6,921 nucleotides of DNA from an uncultured Legionellales bacterium (GCA_945956945.1 CAMFJO010000041.1:1-6921); one strand, 5' to 3'; counted from the first letter of the stretch, positions 1 to 6,617 are shown. Notes: generated by a model not told the origin, from the sequence alone. Program-made: numbers and translations.

Positions 1-1282
1 TCGCTGGGCAGCCCGCGCTGCAGACGAAAACTTGATCGCGAGTGGTGGCGATCAAACTACCCGCTCCTTTTAAAACCACCGCCCCACCATAGCGATAACG
101 TAATTGTTTTAAAGCTTGTAACCGATCGGCTTGAATTTCCGATACTGTTTTATTTAATAAAGAAGCCGCTTCACCTGGATGCGGGGTTAACAGCCATCGT
201 TCGTTTTCTCGAGGATGCATTGCCAATAACCTTAACGCATCGGCATCCACTATCACCGGCAAAGTGGTTTTCAAAGCTGCTTCAAACAAAGATTCAGACC
301 ACGCTGATTGTCCCAATCCTGGTCCTAAAACAATGACTGTCGCACGCGCTAACAAAGGTTTTAATTGTTTCGCATCGCTAATACCGTGCACCAAAGCCTC
401 CGGTCTGCGGGTTGTCACCGCTATGGTGTGTTCCGGCCTGGTAGCCACGGTTACCAATCCCGCCCCCACCGAAAATGCTGCCTCTGCTGCCAGGATAGGG
501 GCACCAGGCATTCCTTCATCACCCCCTATCACCAATACATGCCCAAAATCACCCTTGTGCGCATGTGCTTTTCTGGACCCTAATAAGGGTTTTTGTGTAT
601 CGTAACCAAGACGCCTTAAGGTAGGTGTTACCTGTTGGTAAATACTGTCTGGTAGCCCCAAATTATCGCAGCGCAAATAACCGCAATAAGTAGGTGCAAC
701 ACCCGTTAATAAGCCTACCTTTAAACCAATGAAAGTAATCGTCGCAAAAGCTTCCACAGCAACACCCAGTACACTGCCATGCGTACTGTCTAATCCTGAA
801 GGACAATCCAGACTCAGTATGGGTGTAGCTTGTGCGTTTAATTTTCGTATAGCGTCTCTATACAATCCTTCTACGTCTCGCACCAAACCAATACCCAATA
901 AGGCATCTACCCAAACATCGGTTTTAGGCCAGGCAGTTTGCCCCAAAGGAAAATGTTTGATAGCAGAATCCTGACAAGCTTTCTGATAAAAAGCAGCTGG
1001 TTCTTTAGAAGTGATATCGGAACCTTCATGACCCACAAATACCGTCAATCCTGCTTGTTGCGCCAATAAGGCTAAGGCATAACCATCGCCACCGTTATTA
1101 CCACGCCCACACACGATCCCAATGGTTTTCGCCTGCGGCCATAATTCTTGTAAATAATGAAATGCCGCTTTGGCCGCCCGCTCCATTAAGCTACGTGCAG
1201 GAATTTTCTGCGTTTGCAAAGCCAGTTTTTCTAAAGTATAAATATCTTGTGGCTGATACACATTCGCGACTGAGGTATTCAT
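1..1282 (-). CDS. nnr: Bifunctional NAD(P)H-hydrate epimerase / ADP-dependent NAD(P)H-hydrate dehydratase (3' end off window)
   Basis: Nnr repairs NAD(P)H damaged by hydration. The N-terminal YjeF_N half epimerises R- and S-NAD(P)HX, and the C-terminal ribokinase-like half dehydrates the S form using ADP. I translated the minus strand: 427 residues are open from the ATG at 1282-1280 to the left edge. Epimerase marks are GNNGGDGY (residues 61-68), WVDALLGIG (124-132) and LDCPSGLDS (158-166). Dehydratase marks are HKGDFGHVLVIGG (242-254), LGPGLGQ (319-325), VDADAL (345-350), TPHPGE (366-371) and VLKGAG (403-408). The GGMGD-type motif with the catalytic Asp should come just after the last visible residue, so its absence is a window effect. 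The family is usually about 490-510 residues, so roughly 65-85 are missing. The ATG overlaps the waaA stop by one base, implying translational coupling. The first half of the protein shows no break. Confidence 0.95.
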   Translation of the reverse strand, partial: MNTSVANVYQPQDIYTLEKLALQTQKIPARSLMERAAKAAFHYLQELWPQAKTIGIVCGRGNNGGDGYALALLAQQAGLTVFVGHEGSDITSKEPAAFYQKACQDSAIKHFPLGQTAWPKTDVWVDALLGIGLVRDVEGLYRDAIRKLNAQATPILSLDCPSGLDSTHGSVLGVAVEAFATITFIGLKVGLLTGVAPTYCGYLRCDNLGLPDSIYQQVTPTLRRLGYDTQKPLLGSRKAHAHKGDFGHVLVIGGDEGMPGAPILAAEAAFSVGAGLVTVATRPEHTIAVTTRRPEALVHGISDAKQLKPLLARATVIVLGPGLGQSAWSESLFEAALKTTLPVIVDADALRLLAMHPRENERWLLTPHPGEAASLLNKTVSEIQADRLQALKQLRYRYGGAVVLKGAGSLIATTRDQVFVCSAGCPA

Positions 1283-2556
1283 TATTTTTCTTCCTGATGA
1301 TTCAATAATGCTGCGATCAAAGCCATGTGCTTGTCGACAGCCCCTAAGTTTTGCTGCACTACCTGTAATCCATGGCTGCCTAAACGTGCGCGCAGTTCGC
1401 CATCTTGCAATAAAGTAATGACCATATTCGCTAGACTCTGTGCATCCCTCACCACACGCATCGCATCGGCTTCCTGCAGCAACCTAAAAATTTCGGTGAA
1501 ATTGAATAGATGAGGCCCAGAGATAACCGGCAGATTTAACATCGCTGGTTCTAATAAGTTATGTCCCCCTAAAGACGGTACCAAACTGCCACCGACAAAG
1601 GCCACATCCGAAGCCGCATAATAAGCCAGTAATTCTCCCATGCTATCACCGATCACAATTTGTGTCGTGGGCGGTATCACTTCTTCTGAACTGCGTAAAC
1701 CAACCGTGAAACCTTGTTTTTTTGCTAAAGACATGACTTTAGAAAAACGCTCTGGGTGCCTGGGTACCCACAACAAAAGCGTATCGGGTAATTGTTGCAA
1801 TACTCGATGCGCTGCTTGAACGATAATGTCTTCTTCCGCTTCGTGCGTACTGGCAGCAATCCACACAGGCCGCATGCCGAAACGTTCACTGAAGACCTGC
1901 GCTTGTTGACGCGCGCTTTCTGGCACCGTCATGTCGAATTTAACCGAACCGGTGATCACCATTTGTTGGGGTGATGCCCCCAAAGCAATAAAGCGGTTTG
2001 CATCGGCTTTGGTTTGTGCTGCAATATAATTTAATGCCGGCAATAGCTTTTTCATCCAAAAGCCAATTTTTTGATAGCCTCTTAAAGATTTCGCTGACAA
2101 TCGCGCATTGGCCAATAATATCGGCACCTTCCTTTGTTGGCATACCGCTAACAAATTAGGCCAAATCTCCGTTTCCATAATGATCAATATTTTAGGTTTT
2201 TTGCGGGTAATAAACCGATGCAGAGCGGCAGGCAGATCGTAAGGAACATAGCAATGCAAAATGCGATCGTCAAACAAGGCGGCCACTCGCTCAGCACCCG
2301 TAACGGTCATGGTCGTTATCACTATCGGCAATTCGGGGTATTGCGCTTGCAGTTTTTTGACCAAAGGAACCGCCGCTATCGTTTCCCCCACCGACACCGC
2401 ATGTAGCCAAATACCGCCCTGATTTCTCGTATCCACATAACCAAAACGTTCTTTTAATCGAGATACCTTTTGTTTACGGATATAAGCTTTCCAACATAAA
2501 CGTATCAGTACCAGCGGCATAATAAGGTAAGCCAGAAAAGTATAAATTTTACGCAC
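1282..2556 (-). CDS. waaA: 3-deoxy-D-manno-octulosonic acid (Kdo) transferase
   Basis: WaaA (KdtA) transfers Kdo from CMP-Kdo to the lipid A precursor at the cytoplasmic face of the inner membrane, an early step of LPS core synthesis. The 424 residues match the usual length (about 425 in E. coli). A hydrophobic N-terminal segment (about residues 5-21) fits the single membrane anchor. HAVSVGE (52-58) carries the expected catalytic Glu at E58. Other family blocks are METEIWPNL (127-135), GSVKFDM (203-209), RHPER (266-270), GDSMGEL (303-309) and GGSLVPSLGGHNLLEPA (322-338). The start is GTG, preceded by AGAGG at a spacing of 6 bases. The stop TAA shares its last base-pair position with the nnr start (TAATG), so the two genes form an operon. 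Whether the enzyme adds one, two or more Kdo residues cannot be read from these motifs. Confidence 0.96.
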   Translation of the reverse strand: MRKIYTFLAYLIMPLVLIRLCWKAYIRKQKVSRLKERFGYVDTRNQGGIWLHAVSVGETIAAVPLVKKLQAQYPELPIVITTMTVTGAERVAALFDDRILHCYVPYDLPAALHRFITRKKPKILIIMETEIWPNLLAVCQQRKVPILLANARLSAKSLRGYQKIGFWMKKLLPALNYIAAQTKADANRFIALGASPQQMVITGSVKFDMTVPESARQQAQVFSERFGMRPVWIAASTHEAEEDIIVQAAHRVLQQLPDTLLLWVPRHPERFSKVMSLAKKQGFTVGLRSSEEVIPPTTQIVIGDSMGELLAYYAASDVAFVGGSLVPSLGGHNLLEPAMLNLPVISGPHLFNFTEIFRLLQEADAMRVVRDAQSLANMVITLLQDGELRARLGSHGLQVVQQNLGAVDKHMALIAALLNHQEEK

Positions 2557-2594
2557 AAACGACCTCTGTTGACGATAGGCTCTAGGTTTTCCTT

Positions 2595-2603
2595 ATTCTA
2601 TCA
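2595..2603 (-). promoter_or_regulatory. Candidate extended -10 promoter for waaA-nnr
   Basis: Read on the minus strand, this is TGATAGAAT: a -10 hexamer TAGAAT (5 of 6 to consensus) with the TGn extension directly upstream. No good -35 lies 16-18 bases away, as expected for an extended -10 promoter. It sits about 38 bases upstream of the waaA GTG. The call rests on motif matching only. Confidence 0.4.
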
Positions 2604-2611
2604 CTTTGGCG

Positions 2612-2629
2612 CTTGGTAAAGAAACCAAG
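2612..2629. repeat. Perfect 6+6 inverted repeat between divergent promoters
   Basis: CTTGGT (2612-2617) is followed by a 6-base centre and then ACCAAG (2624-2629), its exact reverse complement. The left arm overlaps the -35 candidate of the usp promoter, and the whole repeat lies upstream of the waaA -10. That position suits a regulator binding site for the rightward promoter. It could also be a chance repeat. No T-run follows on either strand, so it is not a terminator. Confidence 0.35.
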
Positions 2630-2641
2630 ACAGGCTATAAT
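2613..2641 (+). promoter_or_regulatory. Sigma70-type promoter candidate for usp-apaH
   Basis: TTGGTA (2613-2618, 4 of 6 to TTGACA) is followed after exactly 17 bases by a perfect TATAAT (2636-2641). Transcription would begin near 2648, about 24 bases before the usp ATG. This leaves little room for translation from the TTG at 2660 and supports the ATG at 2672. Confidence 0.6.
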
Positions 2642-2671
2642 TAGTTCACTATCATTTGTTTGAGTAAGATC

Positions 2672-3118
2672 ATGGCTGCCTATAAACATATATTGCTCGC
2701 CACAGATTTAAGCAATCAAAGTACGGCTGTGGCACAAAAAGCCGGTGAATTGGCTAAATTACATCACGCCAAACTGAGTATCGCCCATGTCATTGAATAT
2801 ACGCCCCCTTTTTATGGAATAGGTGAGGTAACGGTTCCGATTGATCTGGATACCGAAGAAGAACTGGAACAAGATGCGCATCAAAAAATAAAGGCCTTAG
2901 CCCATCAGCTGGGCGTTAAAAACCCTTCTGCTTGGGTGCTGTGTGGCGAAAAAAATGAAGAAATTATTAAGTTGGTTGAAAAACAAAAAATAGATTTAAT
3001 CGTTGTTGGCGGACACCATCACCATGGTTTAAATTTATTATTTGGCAATTCTCTACCCTCCATCATGCTACACCATCTATTATGCGATATACTTGTGGTT
3101 AATTTAGGCCCCTTGTAA
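2672..3118 (+). CDS. Universal stress protein, UspA family
   Basis: This is a 148-residue single-domain Usp, the usual size of the family: small cytoplasmic alpha/beta proteins induced by starvation and stress. Family marks are the opening strand YKHILLATDLS (residues 4-14), AHVIEY (38-43), and the C-terminal strand-loop-strand IDLIVVGGHHHHG (107-119) with CDILVVNL (138-145). In ATP-binding Usps the loop carries G-x2-G-x9-G-[ST]. Here the second Gly is replaced in a run of four His and the last Gly aligns with Asn126, so the motif is degenerate, as in E. coli UspA, which does not bind ATP. I chose the ATG at 2672, which has GAG seven bases upstream. An in-frame TTG at 2660 would add MSKI but lacks a ribosome site and lies close to the predicted transcript start. 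The stop is immediately followed by the apaH ATG, so the pair is probably co-translated. The biochemical role is not predictable. Confidence 0.93.
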   Translation: MAAYKHILLATDLSNQSTAVAQKAGELAKLHHAKLSIAHVIEYTPPFYGIGEVTVPIDLDTEEELEQDAHQKIKALAHQLGVKNPSAWVLCGEKNEEIIKLVEKQKIDLIVVGGHHHHGLNLLFGNSLPSIMLHHLLCDILVVNLGPL

Positions 3119-3937
3119 ATGGCCACCTATGCTATCGGTGACATTCAGGGTTGCTACAAAACACTGCGTTATTTATTAACCGAAATTCATTTTAATCCCC
3201 AACACGATCGCCTTTGGTTGGTAGGAGATGTCATCAATCGCGGTATGGGTTCTTTAGCAGTATTACAATATCTATATGACTTACAAGATCGCATCACCTT
3301 AGTGTTAGGCAACCACGATCTGCATTTTCTCGCGGTGGCAGCGAATGTTGCTCCCTTAAAAAAAACGGATACCTTTCACGATATTTTAGAATATTCTGAG
3401 ATGGATCGTCTGTGTGCCTGGTTAAGGCAACAACCTTTATTGCATTATGATAGTCATTACGACGCGCTGATGACCCATGCCGGTCTTTATCCCTTATGGG
3501 ATTTAGCCACGGCGCAAAGTTTAGCGCAAGAGGTAAAAAGTTTATTGCAAGGCAAAGAGTATGTGGATTTTCTAAAAGTCTTGTATGGGAACCAGCCTGA
3601 TAGATGGAATGAAAACTTAGAAGGTTTTGATCGCGGCCGTTTCATCGTCAATGCCTTAACACGCATGCGAGTGGTAAGTACTGATGGTCGTCTGGAATTG
3701 GATTATAAGGATGATTTAGAACATTGCCCTTCAGGGTATTTACCCTGGTTTCAATTGCCCTTATTAATAGAACCCCGCACACGCCTTATCTTCGGCCATT
3801 GGGCACAATGCATATTACCCATTCCCTATCAAAACTTCTATCAACTTGACACCGGTTGCGCCTGGGGACGACAATTAACCGCGCTGCGATTGGAAGATGA
3901 ACGGGTGTGGCGTGTAGAGAATCAGGAATCGTATTAG
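3119..3937 (+). CDS. apaH: Symmetrical bis(5'-nucleosyl)-tetraphosphatase (Ap4A hydrolase)
   Basis: ApaH splits Ap4A symmetrically into two ADP, keeping this stress-linked dinucleotide low; it can also remove Np4 caps from RNA. The 272 residues compare with 280 in E. coli. It is a calcineurin-like metallophosphoesterase with motifs in order: GDIQG (7-11), GDVINRG (36-42), GNHD (64-67), the metal His in MTHAG (118-122), FGHWA (225-229) and LDTGCAWG (243-250). The opening motif has Gln where many phosphoesterases have His; this variant is common in ApaH, so activity is expected. The ATG follows the usp stop with no spacer, and the nearest ribosome-site-like element is a weak AGG (3106-3108), so translation probably depends on the upstream gene. 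In many gammaproteobacteria apaH sits with ksgA-apaG; that context is absent on this side. Confidence 0.96.
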   Translation: MATYAIGDIQGCYKTLRYLLTEIHFNPQHDRLWLVGDVINRGMGSLAVLQYLYDLQDRITLVLGNHDLHFLAVAANVAPLKKTDTFHDILEYSEMDRLCAWLRQQPLLHYDSHYDALMTHAGLYPLWDLATAQSLAQEVKSLLQGKEYVDFLKVLYGNQPDRWNENLEGFDRGRFIVNALTRMRVVSTDGRLELDYKDDLEHCPSGYLPWFQLPLLIEPRTRLIFGHWAQCILPIPYQNFYQLDTGCAWGRQLTALRLEDERVWRVENQESY

Positions 3938-3961
3938 AATTCAAGGTTTTGCACAAAGTAT

Positions 3962-3990
3962 TTGCTATTAGGAAACAGGTTCTATACAAT
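3962..3990 (+). promoter_or_regulatory. Sigma70-type promoter candidate for the ankyrin/protease-like gene
   Basis: TTGCTA (3962-3967, 4 of 6) lies 17 bases before TACAAT (3985-3990, 5 of 6). An overlapping TATACA (3983-3988) is an alternative -10. Transcription would start near 3997, about 27 bases before the GTG start. The 86-base gap after apaH shows no terminator hairpin, so read-through from usp-apaH is also possible. Confidence 0.45.
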
Positions 3991-4023
3991 AATAACCATT
4001 ATAAACATTCTGGAAGGTAGATT

Positions 4024-6399
4024 GTGACCGTATTAGAACTGTATGAACAGTTTTGTAAAAATTATCGCGAAGAAGATTATCCGGCCTTAATTAGCCTACT
4101 CCAAGAGCATGCAGCACTATTGGCTGGAGGGGTTGTATTTGTTGAGACAGAAGAACAATTCAATCATAGCGCCGCCCTAGAATATTCAAAAATTTTCTAT
4201 ATAAAAGAGACACATTTATGGCATACCATCAATCCACGACACGCTATTCCCCATGTAGATGGATTATTTTTAAGGTTGCTGATTTTTCAAGCGGTAATAT
4301 CCGGTGATATTGATTTTCTAAGTAAAACCCATCCAAATGACTTTTTCTCTGCAAAAGACGATCAAATAATCTCCATGCTTTTTCAGCTACTGAGCCTAGA
4401 TGAAATTAAAGCATTATTCCCTTGGGCTATTCTAAATGGTACCGTGAATACAGTGCATGCTTTACTAAAGCAGATACTATTAAAAACCAATGGTATTTTC
4501 AAGTTAGACGATCCGCTTTCGAATGGTTTAACACCCTTAGAAATCTTATCGAAAAGCGACAATGACATTAATACACTATTCACCAAAAAGATGATGCTGT
4601 TTTATGCGGCTTCTTGGTATTATTTTGTAGCGGAACAACCCACGGTCCATAACATTCATCATTTACCCTGTTCTTTTTCAGTAGATCAACCGCATGCGAA
4701 CATAAAAATTTTTTTAGATTTACAAGAAGAAACTGTCAAAATAAAAAATGATCCTTCTGTACAAGCAGTGAAAGCAGAGGACAACCCTTTTTTCTGCGGA
4801 GATGGATTTTGTGTAGGGCTTAATGATCTGCGAAACGTTTATAAATCACAAGGACGAGATGATTATTATCTGATGACAATTGCCTTGTTGAATCTGTGGA
4901 ATGGCAGTGCAGCACAATTAGATAGGCCATTACCATCTATACTCCCGCAAACATTGTTTTACAACACCTTGGGTAAACTCTTTGCGCAATGGGCCAATGA
5001 TATTATGCTTTTTCACGGCAAAAATATAGATACCCTAATATTAAAGCCACAACTGAGCTATTCTCTTCGCGAGTTCTCTTCCCAATTTACAGGCAGGCAG
5101 GCCAGTTATTTCCATTTGGCGAAAGATAGCGCATTGCTTAACACTCGATTGATTATGATAGAAAATGGCGCAAAACTCAATTTCTTGCGCGATTTAACGC
5201 AAGAACAATTCGAGGAATATTTAAGTTTTTTCATGAAAACACGGAATATTTACACGGTGATCTCAAAAAATAGTCACAATACCACTTGCACCTTAGAGAA
5301 CGATAAAAAAATAAATCATTTTGACTCAAGCAACCGTATTGTCTCTTCCTATTTAGACTCTATTGCTGATTTAAGAGAGGCTATAAAAAAAGCACATCCG
5401 GAATATGATCAAGTTAAAAAATATCAGTTTTTCTTGGCGTATCGCTATGATGGTCCTGGACATGCAAAACCATGGATAAAAAACAGCATTTTTTGTGAAG
5501 AAGAACTTCCCCAAACAGGGGAAGCAACGCAAGCATTTCAAATGAATTCTCCCAATCGATTTACCCATTTGCATGTGGCTGTTTTGGTCCAAGATATCGA
5601 AACCATAAAGAAAATACTACAGCAGCAGAAAGTAGATATTTTAGCGGTGGATTATTACGGGCGTTGCGCAATCGATATGGCCGTGGAAAATGCTTTCTGG
5701 GAAGGGGTAGAATTGTTATTAGCAGATCCTAGAATAGATTTTTTTATTTTTACCCAGGCCATGCTGGATATGCTCATCATATACGAGCATGAAATTTTTA
5801 TTATCCGTCTACTGCAACATCAAAAAGTAATCTGTTGCTTTGATAATGGTTTAAACACTGTCATAGAGCTTTCTTTGCGCTACAATAAGATGAAAATAAT
5901 TGACGATATAAAAGCGCTCTTCTTACAAAAAGAAAATGGATCCCTATTTCTCTTGCTTAAAACAGTAGAAATACTCGCTTCTCGCCGTGAAAAAAAAGAA
6001 GCTCAAGAATTGTTTGCATGGATGGCACAGCATATTGATAAAGAAAAACTTGGTCTTATAGTAAATAGCCCCTTAGAATATAAAGCTCATCACGAAAAGA
6101 TTACTCTACTGCACAATGCTATTATAGCAAGAAATTATATTTATGCTGCGCTTCTGATAGCAAATGGTGCCAATTTAAATATTCCTATTCAAGGCGGTCA
6201 TAATGATGGTAAAACTGCACGCCAATTACTAGAAGCGCAGGGAAGACTAGAACTTATTCCTGAGAAAGAAAGAAATCTGGTGCAAAACATACAAGTCAAA
6301 GCTGAGAAAGGATTCCTATTTTTTTCCGAAGCAACTCAAAGGATGGAAGATTATTGGCAAGAAAAAGTCATCACTTTCACTACGGCAAGACCTTTTTAA
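4024..6399 (+). CDS. Ankyrin-like protein with candidate YopT-type (C58) cysteine-protease core; possible secreted effector
   Basis: I do not recognise this 791-residue protein as a named gene. It starts at GTG with GAAGG six bases upstream. Three regions can be described. Residues 1-200 are mainly helical, with ankyrin-like pieces (AILNGTVNTVHALL 135-148; NGLTPLEIL 167-175). Residues 250-475 look papain-like: GFCVGL (261-266) leads a helix ending at W292; H418 follows a strand, IYTVISKNSH (409-418); D434 lies in NHFDSSN (431-437), followed by a helix. The His-Asp spacing is 16, as in YopT (H258, D274). The Cys-His spacing is 155, longer than YopT's 119. Residues 511-745 carry degenerate ankyrin repeats, the clearest being FTHLHVAV (513-520) and ITLLHNAI plus LLIANGANLNI (693-720). 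No signal peptide or membrane helix is evident. The tail has E775, D776 and E780 at -17, -16 and -12 from the end, loosely like a Dot/Icm E-block. The gene is visibly more AT-rich than waaA-nnr. Protease activity and secretion are inferences; a catalytically dead fold is possible. Confidence 0.72.
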   Translation: MTVLELYEQFCKNYREEDYPALISLLQEHAALLAGGVVFVETEEQFNHSAALEYSKIFYIKETHLWHTINPRHAIPHVDGLFLRLLIFQAVISGDIDFLSKTHPNDFFSAKDDQIISMLFQLLSLDEIKALFPWAILNGTVNTVHALLKQILLKTNGIFKLDDPLSNGLTPLEILSKSDNDINTLFTKKMMLFYAASWYYFVAEQPTVHNIHHLPCSFSVDQPHANIKIFLDLQEETVKIKNDPSVQAVKAEDNPFFCGDGFCVGLNDLRNVYKSQGRDDYYLMTIALLNLWNGSAAQLDRPLPSILPQTLFYNTLGKLFAQWANDIMLFHGKNIDTLILKPQLSYSLREFSSQFTGRQASYFHLAKDSALLNTRLIMIENGAKLNFLRDLTQEQFEEYLSFFMKTRNIYTVISKNSHNTTCTLENDKKINHFDSSNRIVSSYLDSIADLREAIKKAHPEYDQVKKYQFFLAYRYDGPGHAKPWIKNSIFCEEELPQTGEATQAFQMNSPNRFTHLHVAVLVQDIETIKKILQQQKVDILAVDYYGRCAIDMAVENAFWEGVELLLADPRIDFFIFTQAMLDMLIIYEHEIFIIRLLQHQKVICCFDNGLNTVIELSLRYNKMKIIDDIKALFLQKENGSLFLLLKTVEILASRREKKEAQELFAWMAQHIDKEKLGLIVNSPLEYKAHHEKITLLHNAIIARNYIYAALLIANGANLNIPIQGGHNDGKTARQLLEAQGRLELIPEKERNLVQNIQVKAEKGFLFFSEATQRMEDYWQEKVITFTTARPF

Positions 6400-6422
6400 A
6401 TCTCATTTCTACTAAAACTTCT

Positions 6423-6450
6423 ATCAGGTTCGACACCGCTTAGGCCTGAT
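6423..6450. repeat. Inverted repeat at the edge of a GC-rich non-coding patch
   Basis: ATCAGG (6423-6428) pairs exactly with CCTGAT (6445-6450); two G-U pairs could extend the stem inward around a loop of about 12 bases. It opens a GC-rich patch (6421-6510, 51 of 90 bases G or C by count) set in AT-rich surroundings. No T-run follows, so a rho-independent terminator is not supported. The rest of the 218-base gap (6400-6617) shows no gene that I can support. Confidence 0.4.
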
Positions 6451-6520
6451 GCTAGCAGTTAACGGCGCGGCGCTGGGAGAATGATGGGGTATTTAAGGTG
6501 GCGAATGGGGAAGATTAAAT

Positions 6521-6533
6521 TAATATAATATTA
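6521..6533. repeat. AT-only palindrome upstream of the DUF2971 gene
   Basis: TAATAT, a single A, then ATATTA: a perfect 6+1+6 palindrome made only of A and T, 84 bases before the downstream ATG. It contains a perfect TATAAT (6524-6529) but no -35 lies 16-18 bases upstream. It could be an operator, an upstream promoter element, or simply low complexity. Confidence 0.25.
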
Positions 6534-6576
6534 GCAAGGCCAGCTCTCTTCAATCTAGCTATTTCTTTTAAATTCC

Positions 6577-6587
6577 TATACTATTAT
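6577..6587 (+). promoter_or_regulatory. Possible -10 elements for the DUF2971 gene
   Basis: Two overlapping -10-like hexamers, TATACT (6577-6582) and TATTAT (6582-6587), each 5 of 6, lie 30-41 bases before the ATG. Neither has a recognisable -35 at normal spacing, so this is a weak call. Confidence 0.25.
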
Positions 6588-6617
6588 GCAAACATGGAAT
6601 AACCAGAAAATTAAGCT

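Noticed and set aside
1..60. Nnr lacks the dehydratase GGMGD catalytic motif
   Set aside because: The window ends just before the motif should occur; the frame is open at the edge, so this is not a truncation of the gene.
264..974. Plus-strand open frames at 264-605 and 729-974
   Set aside because: They lie opposite nnr, whose minus-strand frame has continuous family motifs; the plus frames show no recognisable domains.
1940..2143. Minus-strand open frame overlapping waaA in another frame
   Set aside because: It is fully inside waaA and shows no domain or ribosome site.
2660..2671. TTG start that would extend the Usp by four residues
   Set aside because: It has no ribosome site, lies about 12 bases from the predicted transcript start, and the ATG at 2672 gives the canonical Usp N-terminus.
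3137..3151. Gln instead of His in the first metallophosphoesterase motif (GDIQG) of ApaH
   Set aside because: GD-x-QG is frequent in ApaH proteins, and all other motifs are intact, so this is normal variation.
6400..6450. Rho-independent terminator after the 791-residue gene
   Set aside because: The only clear stem (6423-6450) is not followed by a T-run on the plus strand, and on the minus strand only a weak interrupted one.
6511..6534. Possible PmrA-type box (TTAA repeats) before the DUF2971 gene
   Set aside because: The TTAA-like units start 5 bases apart, not the roughly 11 of tandem PmrA half-sites; the segment is simply AT-rich.
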